Source: an uncultured Selenomonadales bacterium (lineage in GTDB: Bacteria > Bacillota > Negativicutes > Selenomonadales > Selenomonadaceae). Taken from it: 49,089 bases of DNA. The notes beneath the pieces were generated by a model, which saw nothing but the letters and a program-made list of their open reading frames with translations, was not told the origin of the DNA and made no database searches. The stretch lies in assembly GCA_900315155.1 (NCBI GenBank), contig OMYB01000019.1, forward strand, positions 1 to 49,089, written 5' to 3'. How positions within the stretch are numbered: the first letter of the stretch is position 1; every line of letters begins with the position of its first letter. Shown in pieces: positions 26,991 through 35,134 of this stretch. The translations under genes and the position numbers were made by a program.

Positions 26991-28937
26991 ATGGCAGACA
27001 AAAACGATGGAATGACGCTCGTTAATCCGAGCGCGCAGCAGGGCGCGACGGTGCAGAATCTCGCTGCGCAGGAATATGCGACGGAAATGAATACCAGCAC
27101 GCAAGAGGGTACGACGCTGGCAAATCCCGAGGCGCAGGATGATGCAACACAGGTGAACACGGATGCTCCGGGCGCGGCGGAGGTGGATGCGTCGGAAATC
27201 CGCATCGATATGGGTTCGCTCGCGCCGGAGGAACGCGCGCAGTTTATGTCGATGCTCGCGAAGATGCAGAAGCCGAAGCAGCAGCCCTCAACGCGGGCGT
27301 CTGGGCAGTCGATAGCGGCAAAGCAACAGATTGCTGAGCGGGGGACGCTGTTGCTCGAGAAGTACCGCGTCGAGGAAGCGCTCCCGCAGCATGGCAGCGA
27401 AGCGCAGATGTATCGTTGCACGTACGACGGCAATGCGTACGTCGCGAAAGTCTACACGCGCAAGAACGCCATCAAGCCGGACGTCCTCGCGGCTGTCCAA
27501 AAGCTGAACGCGCGGAATGTCGCCCGCATCTATGACATGGGCACGTGGAACGGCTATCCCGTCGAGGTGCTCCATTATTACAAAAACGGCAGCCTCGAAG
27601 GCAAGACATTCACGGAGCAGGAGCTCACGGACTCCATCATCCCGCAGATCAACGAGGGCCTTCGTGCGTTGCATGCGCAGGACATCATCCACAAAGACCT
27701 CAAACCGTCGAACATCATGGTTGACGATGACGGCGAGACGCTCGTCATCATCGACTTCGGCATTAGTTCGTTGCTGCAGGATGGCAAGAGCGTCCTTTTG
27801 ACGAAGACCGGCATGACGCCGGAGTTCTCCGCGCCCGAGACGTTCCGCAATCTGTTCTTGGAAGAATCGGATTACTATTCGCTCGGCATCACGGTTTATA
27901 CACTGTTCTGCGGCAAGCCGCCCTACACGGGCGCGAGCAGGGAGACGCTCGAGCAGTATGCCGCCATCGAAAAGATTCCGTTCCCCGAAAATTTCCCGGA
28001 GCGACTGAAAAACCTCATCCTCGGCTTGACGTTTGACATCAAGAACCGCAGTGACAAGAAGAACCCGAACAACCGTTGGACGTATGACCGCGTCCGTCGC
28101 TGGTGCGCCGGCGAGAATCCGCCCGTCCCGAATGCGGTCGTGACGACGCGAGCGCCCGAGGGCTTCCGCTTCCTCAACGAATACTATACGGACATCCCGA
28201 AGCTCGTGCAGGCGCTCGCGGAGTATTGGGACGCGGGCAAGGAGCACGTCCGCACGCAGGAGCTCCTCGCGTACTTCGAGCATCAGGCGCACGACCGCAA
28301 AATGGCGAAAATCTGCCGCGCTGCGTATGACGATATCCGCAGCGCGAACGACGATCGCTCGGACGTAGCCTATTTCCGCATGCTGTACCAGATGAACCCG
28401 AAGATGAAGGACATCTATTTCCGCAAGACGCATGCCCCGTCCATGGCGTCGATTGGCCGGCGCCTCCTGGAGGTGATGTGGGATACGTTCGCTGCGGGGC
28501 ACGTGCTGAAAAAGGAGCTCGAATCAGCTACGGCCATCATGATCGATTTTCTCAGGCTTCATTTGTTTTCGACGTACGAGAACGCCGTGCATCCGGACTC
28601 CCGCCGCGGCTTGCTGTATGCGAATGTCGAAAACCAATATCAATTGGCGGAGATTAACCACCATACGACGCGCAAAAGGGGGCAGATGTTCCTCATGGCG
28701 TATCTGCTGTCGGGCGAAAAGAAGCTCGTGACGCGGCTTGGGACGTTCACGACGCTTGAAGAGCTTGGGGAGGCCGTCAAGGCGAAATTGCGGGAATCCG
28801 AGGACGCGCTCGACCGCTATTCAATCTATTTCGTGGACAAAGATGACTTGACACTGCAGCCATTGTTCCAGGCGTGGCTCTCGCTCCAGGGCAAGAAGGC
28901 GGCGGAGGTCGCGGAACAGTTGGGGGTGCCGAGATGA
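26991..28937 (+). CDS. Serine/threonine protein kinase with Thr/Gln-rich N-terminus
   Basis: The 648-residue protein has a Hanks-type kinase domain at about 125-385: K153 in YVAKVY, HKDLKPSN (catalytic D236), DFG (D255-G257) and SAPE. The glycine-rich loop is degenerate (PQHGSEAQMY). The first 65 residues are low-complexity, with NPxAQxxAT-like units (NPSAQQGAT, NPEAQDDAT), many Thr and Gln and no basic residues; they could be autophosphorylation sites read by the FHA protein. A C-terminal helical region of about 260 residues has no family I recognise. No membrane helix is present. GAGAAAGGA lies before the ATG, and the stop overlaps the next ATG (ATGA). Confidence 0.88.
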   Translation: MADKNDGMTLVNPSAQQGATVQNLAAQEYATEMNTSTQEGTTLANPEAQDDATQVNTDAPGAAEVDASEIRIDMGSLAPEERAQFMSMLAKMQKPKQQPSTRASGQSIAAKQQIAERGTLLLEKYRVEEALPQHGSEAQMYRCTYDGNAYVAKVYTRKNAIKPDVLAAVQKLNARNVARIYDMGTWNGYPVEVLHYYKNGSLEGKTFTEQELTDSIIPQINEGLRALHAQDIIHKDLKPSNIMVDDDGETLVIIDFGISSLLQDGKSVLLTKTGMTPEFSAPETFRNLFLEESDYYSLGITVYTLFCGKPPYTGASRETLEQYAAIEKIPFPENFPERLKNLILGLTFDIKNRSDKKNPNNRWTYDRVRRWCAGENPPVPNAVVTTRAPEGFRFLNEYYTDIPKLVQALAEYWDAGKEHVRTQELLAYFEHQAHDRKMAKICRAAYDDIRSANDDRSDVAYFRMLYQMNPKMKDIYFRKTHAPSMASIGRRLLEVMWDTFAAGHVLKKELESATAIMIDFLRLHLFSTYENAVHPDSRRGLLYANVENQYQLAEINHHTTRKRGQMFLMAYLLSGEKKLVTRLGTFTTLEELGEAVKAKLRESEDALDRYSIYFVDKDDLTLQPLFQAWLSLQGKKAAEVAEQLGVPR

Positions 28938-29989
28938 GCGGACCAAAATTCACTGAATACGCGCTGGCCGTCGAAAAGGCGAACGCCATCGAACAGCGCC
29001 TGTTGCTCGAGGTCGTGCGCCTCGAGGAGACGGAGGAACCAGCGCCGGAGGAAGAGGTGCCGACCGCGCCGGAGGAAGAGATACTTACTGCGTCCGCCAT
29101 GGCACCTGCGAAGCATCCGGCCCGCGAGAAGCCGGCGGCGCGCGGCGAGGAGAAAGAGGAGCCGCTCGCGCCGTACGCGCAGAAGCTCCTTGCCGAGCTC
29201 GACACGTACCTCGCGACGCCGCATCTGCCGCCGTCGTGTCGCGCAGAGCTCCGCCATGCAGACGAGCGGCGGCAGGTGATGGCGGACATGCACGCGCTGC
29301 CGTCGTTTTGCAGCGTCGAGCTCGACGGACTGCTCACGCGCACGCGCGCGTATGTCGCGCTCGAGCATCGCATCGGCCCGCGCTACCGCGCGCTCAGCCG
29401 CCGCTACCGCGCCTGGAAGGCGTACAACGGCGAGGCGGGCGCGATGGAGACCGTGCCGTTTGACGAGCACGCGATCGAGCGCCTCGAAGCGCTCATCGCC
29501 GCCGAACAGGCGCAGGCGCAGCACGCGGCCGAGCAGGCGTACATTGAGCAGGCGCTCGGCGAGGTCATGGAGGATATGGGCTACGACGTGCTCGGCAGCC
29601 GCGATGCGACGAAGCGCAGCGGCAAGCACATCCGCAGCGCGCTCTACCAGTACGGCGAGGATACGGCCATCAACGTGACGTACTCCGATAACGGCCAGAT
29701 TGCGCTCGAGCTCGGCAAGCTCGACAAGGAGGATCGTGTGCCGACGCCACAGGAAGGGAACGCGCTCGAGAACCAGATGGTGCATTTCTGCAAGGACTTC
29801 CAGGAGTTCGAGCAGCGGCTGAAAGACAAAGGCGTCCTGGTCGGCAAGCGCATCGCCCTCGCGCCGCCGACGATGGATTACGCGCAGATCATCAACACGA
29901 ACGACTACACGATGAAGGAAAAGAAAGAAACGGCTCGCGGGGCTGCGCATCGTGCGGCCGCGCCGAAAGCGTTCCGCCATGATGCGTGA
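28934..29989 (+). CDS. Hypothetical MSGPK-type cytoplasmic protein
   Basis: The 351-residue protein begins MSGPKFTEYALAVEKANAIEQ. An acidic/Ala-Pro linker follows (about 30-75, rich in EE and AP), then helical segments with many Arg and Ala (about 150-200), and a more globular C-terminal half (VMEDMGYDVLGSRD, INVTYSDNGQIALELGKLD). Short proteins opening MSGPK occur in other anaerobic Firmicutes; I cannot name a function. No membrane helix or catalytic motif is seen. It overlaps the kinase gene by four bases and should be co-translated with it. Codon use is extremely GC-rich. Confidence 0.55.
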   Translation: MSGPKFTEYALAVEKANAIEQRLLLEVVRLEETEEPAPEEEVPTAPEEEILTASAMAPAKHPAREKPAARGEEKEEPLAPYAQKLLAELDTYLATPHLPPSCRAELRHADERRQVMADMHALPSFCSVELDGLLTRTRAYVALEHRIGPRYRALSRRYRAWKAYNGEAGAMETVPFDEHAIERLEALIAAEQAQAQHAAEQAYIEQALGEVMEDMGYDVLGSRDATKRSGKHIRSALYQYGEDTAINVTYSDNGQIALELGKLDKEDRVPTPQEGNALENQMVHFCKDFQEFEQRLKDKGVLVGKRIALAPPTMDYAQIINTNDYTMKEKKETARGAAHRAAAPKAFRHDA

Positions 29990-30003
29990 AAGGAGAATCG
30001 ACC

Positions 30004-30741
30004 ATGAAATGCAAGATTTGTCCGTCGTGCGGCCAGCAGAACGACCCGACGGATATGGAGTGCGCGGAGTGCGGCTACGACCTCACGAGCACGCCGGTCG
30101 TCGACTCGGAGGAGGCGGCTAAAGCTGCGGATGAGACGCAAGCAGCGCCGGACGCCCCATCCGATGAGGTGGCTGCGTCCGTGGCATCTGCGGTGTCTGC
30201 TGCGGCGGCAGGCGACGTGCAGCTGCCGACTTCAGAGCTCGTGCGCGTCTGCTCGTGCGGTGAGCTCAATCCGCCGCAGCTGCGCAAATGCCGCCGCTGC
30301 CATGAAGACATCTCCGACATCCTGCCGACGCCGCGCCCGCACCAAGGGAGCGGGCCCGTGACGGTCATGAACGTGTCGGACGATGCGGATCCAGCGGCAG
30401 CGGACGAGACGCGCTCGTTCGTCTTCGAGGAACGGAACACCGGCGCGCTCTACCCGATCCCGTCCGGCACGACGACGATCGGCCGCGAGAGCGGCATGTC
30501 GGAAGTGCTCGGCGGCCATGCGTTCGTCAGCCGCGTCCACGCGCAGCTGACGGCCGAGGGCGGCAGACTTTACATCGAGAATTTCAGCCATACGAATGGT
30601 ACCTACGTCAACAACAAGAAGATTCCGCAGGGGCGCGTCGAGCTCCATGCGGGCGATGAAGTCGGTCTCGGTGGCTGGGTCGACGCGCGCGGTCAGCGGC
30701 AGGCGGGCGCGGCGTACTTCTACGTGGGTGACGGGACGTGA
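30004..30741 (+). CDS. Double zinc-ribbon FHA-domain protein
   Basis: The 245-residue protein starts with a zinc ribbon (C6-x2-C9 and C20-x2-C23), has a low-complexity Ala/Asp linker and a second ribbon (C83, C85, C96, C99). It ends with an FHA domain at about 150-235: TTTIGRESG, SRVHAQL, then NFSHTNGTYVNNKKI, holding the conserved G-R, S-x-x-H and N-G-T-x-V-N residues. FHA domains bind phosphothreonine, so it is the likely reader of the kinase two genes upstream. AAAGGAG lies 9 bases before the ATG at 30004. The end overlaps the next GTG start (GTGA). Confidence 0.88.
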   Translation: MKCKICPSCGQQNDPTDMECAECGYDLTSTPVVDSEEAAKAADETQAAPDAPSDEVAASVASAVSAAAAGDVQLPTSELVRVCSCGELNPPQLRKCRRCHEDISDILPTPRPHQGSGPVTVMNVSDDADPAAADETRSFVFEERNTGALYPIPSGTTTIGRESGMSEVLGGHAFVSRVHAQLTAEGGRLYIENFSHTNGTYVNNKKIPQGRVELHAGDEVGLGGWVDARGQRQAGAAYFYVGDGT

Positions 30742-31355
30742 ACGTCGCGCGCGTGCTGTTCCCCGTGCGCGTGCTCGGACCCGGACGACGCATCGGCCTC
30801 TGGATTGCGGGGTGCCCGCGGCGCTGTGCGGGGTGCAGCAATCCCGAGCTTTGGGAGGCACAGCCATCGCAAGCCATCTCTGTGCAAAAGCTTGTTGCGA
30901 TGCTGGCTCCAATCTGGCAAACGGGCGGCGCGGACGGCTTCACGCTCACGGGCGGCGACCCGCTCGCCCAAGCGCACGAGATGCGTTCGCTCTTGCACGC
31001 ACTCACGCATTGGACACGGGATATTTTGATTTATACGGGATATACGCTGGAAGAACTGCTCTCGGCGGGCAATGACGATGTGCTGGCCTGCCTCGCGCAG
31101 ACGGGCGTGCTGATCGACGGGCCGTACCGCGAGGCGGAGAATCGTGACGTGCGCCTGCGCGGTTCGGCGAACCAGCGTATTTTCTGCTTTTCACCGGAAT
31201 TATCCGATCGCTATCGTTCGTATCTTGCAAACGGGCGCAACGAAATCCAGAATTTCATGACGCAGGATGGCATGGTATCCGTTGGCATCCATCGCCCTGC
31301 GTTTCCAGAGGAGCTCGCAGCGGCGGCACATCGGAAAGGGGTCCTGTTTTCATGA
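30738..31355 (+). CDS. NrdG-like radical SAM activating enzyme
   Basis: The 205-residue protein has the radical SAM cluster motif C26-x3-C30-x2-C33 in GLWIAGCPRRCAGCSNPELW, the sequence seen in NrdG-type activases, and GGDPLAQ for SAM binding. NrdG makes the glycyl radical of anaerobic ribonucleotide reductase, but no NrdD or other glycyl radical protein is in the window. The gene is locked between the FHA and AAA+ genes by 4-base overlaps on both sides, so it probably serves this system. GTG at 30738 is the start. The target could be a residue of a cluster protein. Confidence 0.85.
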   Translation: MNVARVLFPVRVLGPGRRIGLWIAGCPRRCAGCSNPELWEAQPSQAISVQKLVAMLAPIWQTGGADGFTLTGGDPLAQAHEMRSLLHALTHWTRDILIYTGYTLEELLSAGNDDVLACLAQTGVLIDGPYREAENRDVRLRGSANQRIFCFSPELSDRYRSYLANGRNEIQNFMTQDGMVSVGIHRPAFPEELAAAAHRKGVLFS

Positions 31356-33268
31356 GCGAGGAGAATCCAATCGAAGACTACATCCCGAAGTGGCATCGGG
31401 AACTGGAACTTTTCATGCAGATCAAGCCACTTCTGATTCTCGGCGGCAACGTGCTTGACGTCTACCGCTATCCCGTGGATGGCAGCACGCCGAAGGGCTC
31501 GCTCGTGCGGCTGACGGATTACCTGCATTATTTTTTCCAGGACGCTGGCTATGACGACGTTGTGTTTTACGACAGCACGGTCGGCTTTTATAATTACCGC
31601 GACCCCGCGATGATGGAGACGTTCGCCCGTCTCGTCAACGGCAAAACGTACAACGGCACGATGGCGGCGGATTTCCGCGGGACGAAGGGCGGCAGCGCGA
31701 CGGATTGCGTGAGCCGCGCGCTCGCGCAGGCGAAGACATCTATTGTCATCGTCATGAACATGGCGTCGCGCTACATCGCGTCGCCCGACAACCTCCAGCA
31801 GGAGGAAGTCGATGCCTACAGCGCGCTCGAAAAAGCATCGCTCGATGCGCGCGATGTCATGGACGCACAGCACGTCCTGCGCAAGAACCTCCTGCTCCTC
31901 ATCGTCGACAAGGTCAACGACCTGCCAGCGTGGTTTTACCTGCAGAATCCGAACGTGCAGACGATCCCCATCGGCGCTCCGTCGAAAGAAGAACGCGAAG
32001 CGCTCGTGACAGGCAAGAATTTCGCATCGTTTTTTGATAAGGCCGTCTACGAGGCGGACCGCGCGACGTACGAGGCCGCGCCGAAGGAACTGCGGAAAAT
32101 CCAGGACAAGTTCGTCGCGATGACGGACGGCATGAGCTTCACGGAGCTCAACGGCCTGCGGAAACTCTGCAAGCGCGAGCGGCTGCCCATCCGCGAGATG
32201 TGCGACGTCGTCGACCTTTATAAATACGGCATCCGCGAAAATCCGTGGCGCGAGCTCGACCTCGACGAGATTCGCGGCGCGAAAGAACGCTTCGAGGCGC
32301 GCGTCAAAGGGCAGCCGTATGCGCAGACGAAGACGCTCGACATCATCAAGCGCGCCATCACGGGCCTTTCTGGGCTCCAGGGTTCGTCCCATACCAGGCC
32401 GAAGGGCGTTCTTTTCTTCGCGGGACCTACCGGTACGGGCAAGACGGAAACGGCAAAAACACTGGCGGAGATTCTCTTTGGCTCCGAGGATGCCTGCATC
32501 CGCTTTGATATGAGTGAGTACAGCCAGAGCCACAGTGATCAGAAACTGCTCGGTGCGCCTCCGGGCTACGTCGGCTACGAGGCGGGCGGCCAGCTCACGA
32601 ACGCCGTACGCAATCATCCGTTTTCTATCCTGCTGTTCGATGAGATCGAGAAGGCGCATCCCTCGATTCTCGACAAGTTCCTGCAGATTCTCGAAGACGG
32701 CCGCATGACGGACGGGCAGGGGCGCACGGTCTATTTCTCGGAGTGCATCATTATTTTCACGAGCAATCTCGGCATCTATACGCGCGACCGTCTCGGCGAG
32801 CGGCATCCGAATGTCACGATGGATATGGCGTACGATGAAGTCGCGCAGCGCGTGCGCAGTGCCATCAGCGATTATTTCAAGCTCGAGCTCGGGCGTCCGG
32901 AGATTCTCAATCGTATCGGCGAGAACATCGTCGTCTTCGACTTTATCCGGCCGGAGGTCGCCAAACTCATCCTGCAGGCGCAGATCGACAAAATCATCCG
33001 CGTGCTCCATGCGGAGAAGCGAATCGACCTCACCATTGCGCAGCCGGCGCATGACATCCTCGAGAAAGCCGCGCTGGGCAACCTCGGCAATGGCGGCCGC
33101 GGTATCGGCAACATCGTTGAGAGTGAGCTCATCAATCCGCTCGCGCGCTTTTTGTTCGACCAGGACGTGTACGAGGATGCGGAGGTCACCATCGAAAGCA
33201 TTGACGAAAGCGTTACACCCGTGGCACTTGTGGGCTCGGCCGTGAAACATATGGGAGACAAAACCTGA
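31352..33268 (+). CDS. ClpB-like AAA+ ATPase with degenerate first module
   Basis: The 638-residue protein has one active Hsp100 D2-type module: Walker A GPTGTGKT (358-365), pore loop GYVGYEAGG (405-413), Walker B ILLFDEIEK (D430, E431), sensor 1 FTSNLG, and a C-terminal small domain (GNGGRGIGNIVESELINPL). Residues 1-240 look like an AAA core without a P-loop (LLILGGNVLDV, SIVIVMN, LLLLIVDKVND), so only the second module should hydrolyse ATP. No ClpP-binding loop (IGF) was noticed. It should unfold or remodel proteins. It overlaps the radical SAM gene by four bases, and its TGA shares one base with the uvrC ATG. Confidence 0.88.
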   Translation: MSEENPIEDYIPKWHRELELFMQIKPLLILGGNVLDVYRYPVDGSTPKGSLVRLTDYLHYFFQDAGYDDVVFYDSTVGFYNYRDPAMMETFARLVNGKTYNGTMAADFRGTKGGSATDCVSRALAQAKTSIVIVMNMASRYIASPDNLQQEEVDAYSALEKASLDARDVMDAQHVLRKNLLLLIVDKVNDLPAWFYLQNPNVQTIPIGAPSKEEREALVTGKNFASFFDKAVYEADRATYEAAPKELRKIQDKFVAMTDGMSFTELNGLRKLCKRERLPIREMCDVVDLYKYGIRENPWRELDLDEIRGAKERFEARVKGQPYAQTKTLDIIKRAITGLSGLQGSSHTRPKGVLFFAGPTGTGKTETAKTLAEILFGSEDACIRFDMSEYSQSHSDQKLLGAPPGYVGYEAGGQLTNAVRNHPFSILLFDEIEKAHPSILDKFLQILEDGRMTDGQGRTVYFSECIIIFTSNLGIYTRDRLGERHPNVTMDMAYDEVAQRVRSAISDYFKLELGRPEILNRIGENIVVFDFIRPEVAKLILQAQIDKIIRVLHAEKRIDLTIAQPAHDILEKAALGNLGNGGRGIGNIVESELINPLARFLFDQDVYEDAEVTIESIDESVTPVALVGSAVKHMGDKT

Positions 33269-35121
33269 TGGAAGGATACACAATTCCTGCGGGTGTACAG
33301 GAGAAGTTGAAGCTGCTGCCGGACTCGCCGGGCGTCTATATCATGAAGGACGATAAGGGTACAATTATCTATGTGGGCAAGGCCATCGTGCTGAAAAACC
33401 GCGTGCGGCAGTATTTCCAGCATAACCGCAGCCATACGGCAAAGGTGCGTGCCATGGTCTCGCATATCGCCGACTTTGAGATCATCATGACCCATTCGGA
33501 GGTCGAGGCACTGATTCTCGAGTGCAACCTTATCAAGAAGCATCGGCCTCATTATAATATCAGCCTCAAGGATGACAAGAGCTACCCCTATGTCAAGGTT
33601 ACGGTACAGGAGGAGTTCCCGCGCGTGTTCCTTACGCACCGCGTATCAAAAGACGGGGCGCGCTACTTCGGCCCGTATACGAATGTCACGGCCGTGCACG
33701 AAAGCCTGAAGCTGCTGCGGCGCCTGTTCCCGTTGCGCACGTGCAGGCATCTGCAGGATCGCCCGTGCCTCGAGTACCATATCCGCCGCTGCCTCGCGCC
33801 CTGCGTGGGGAAAGTGAGCGAAGAGGAGTACGCGGCAATGATCCGGGCTGTGCTGCTCTTCCTCGAGGGGCGCACGGACGATGTGGAAAAAGAGCTCCGC
33901 TACCGTATGGAAAAGGCGGCAGAGGCCTATCATTTCGAGCTCGCTGCACGTCTGCGCGATCAGCTGCGCGCCGTGCAGAAGGTCGCGGAGAAGCAGAATA
34001 TCGTCACGGGACTCGGCGACCAGGATGCCATCGGCATGGCGCGCGATTCGCTCGGCGTCTGCGTGCAGGTCTTCTTCATCCGCTCGGGCAAGATGCTCGG
34101 GCGCGAGCATTTCCTGCTCGATGGCAGTGAGGACGAGACGGACCGGGATATCCTCACGGCATTCCTGCAGCAGTATTATCACCGCGCTACGTTCATCCCG
34201 CGCGAGGTCCTGCTCCCCGTCGAGCTCGAGGCGGCGGAGCAGGAGGTCCTCGAATCGTTCCTCACGGAGAAGAAGCATGGCTCGAAGGTGCATATCGCCT
34301 GCCCGCAGCGCGGTACGAAACGCGACATCGTCGAGATGGCCGCGGGCAACGCGAAGAAGTACCTCGACGATGAAGCGGTGAAGATGAAGCAGGCCGATGC
34401 ACGCACGCTCGGCGCCGTAGAGGAGCTCGGCAGATATCTCGGCCTGAAGAAGCCGCCTATGCGCATGGAGTGCTTCGATATTTCGCATATCCAGGGCTCG
34501 GAGACCGTTGCCTCGATGGTCGTTTTTGAAGGCGGTCTGCCAAAGAAATCGGATTACCGCCGCTTCAAGATCAACAGCACGGAGGGCAAGCCCGATGACT
34601 TCCTGTCCATGCGCGAGGTCACGACCAGGCGTTACGTCGGCCTGCCGGAGGAGGAGCTGCCGGATCTCATCGTCATCGATGGCGGCAAGGGACAGCTTTC
34701 GTCGGCACTCGAGATCATCCGCGGGCCGGGCCACCACGCCACGGTACCGGTCGTCGGCCTCGCGAAGCAGTTCGAGCTCGTGTTCAAGGAGGGCGACCCG
34801 GAGCCGGTCGTGCTGCCACGCCATAGCCAGGCGCTCTACCTCATCCAGCGCATCCGCGATGAGGCGCACCGTTTCGCGATCACGTTCCACCGCAAGCTGC
34901 GCGGCAAGCGCAACCTCGTTTCGATTCTCGACCATGTTGTCGGCATCGGGCCGAAGCGGCGCAAGGCGCTGTGGCAGCATTTCGGCACACTGGCAAAGAT
35001 GGAGGCGGCGAGCGTCGAGGAACTGGCGGCGGTCGAGGGCATGAATCAGCCCGCGGCCGAGGCGGTCTATGATTTCTTCCTCACGCAGAAGGCCATCAAA
35101 GCAGGGAAAAAGCAACAATGA
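33268..35121 (+). CDS. uvrC: Excinuclease ABC subunit C
   Basis: The 617-residue protein has the N-terminal GIY-YIG nuclease (SPGVYIMKDDKGTIIYVGKA), a CRHLQDRPCLEYHIRRCLAPCVG cysteine cluster, the UVR domain at about 200-235, the RNase H-like second nuclease (FDISHIQGSETVASMVVFEGG, DLIVIDGGKGQL) and paired HhH motifs at the C-terminus (VVGIGPKRRKALWQHF, VEGMNQPAAEAVYDF). It makes both incisions in nucleotide excision repair with UvrA and UvrB, encoded at 41606-46524. Its ATG overlaps the stop of the AAA+ gene (TGATG), so it may be partly expressed from that operon. No separate promoter was seen. Confidence 0.97.
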   Translation: MEGYTIPAGVQEKLKLLPDSPGVYIMKDDKGTIIYVGKAIVLKNRVRQYFQHNRSHTAKVRAMVSHIADFEIIMTHSEVEALILECNLIKKHRPHYNISLKDDKSYPYVKVTVQEEFPRVFLTHRVSKDGARYFGPYTNVTAVHESLKLLRRLFPLRTCRHLQDRPCLEYHIRRCLAPCVGKVSEEEYAAMIRAVLLFLEGRTDDVEKELRYRMEKAAEAYHFELAARLRDQLRAVQKVAEKQNIVTGLGDQDAIGMARDSLGVCVQVFFIRSGKMLGREHFLLDGSEDETDRDILTAFLQQYYHRATFIPREVLLPVELEAAEQEVLESFLTEKKHGSKVHIACPQRGTKRDIVEMAAGNAKKYLDDEAVKMKQADARTLGAVEELGRYLGLKKPPMRMECFDISHIQGSETVASMVVFEGGLPKKSDYRRFKINSTEGKPDDFLSMREVTTRRYVGLPEEELPDLIVIDGGKGQLSSALEIIRGPGHHATVPVVGLAKQFELVFKEGDPEPVVLPRHSQALYLIQRIRDEAHRFAITFHRKLRGKRNLVSILDHVVGIGPKRRKALWQHFGTLAKMEAASVEELAAVEGMNQPAAEAVYDFFLTQKAIKAGKKQQ

Positions 35122-35134
35122 AGGAGAACCATTC

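Noticed and set aside
30738..31355. Annotation as nrdG proper
   Set aside because: No NrdD partner is in the window and the gene is embedded by overlap between FHA and AAA+ genes, so the housekeeping name would mislead.
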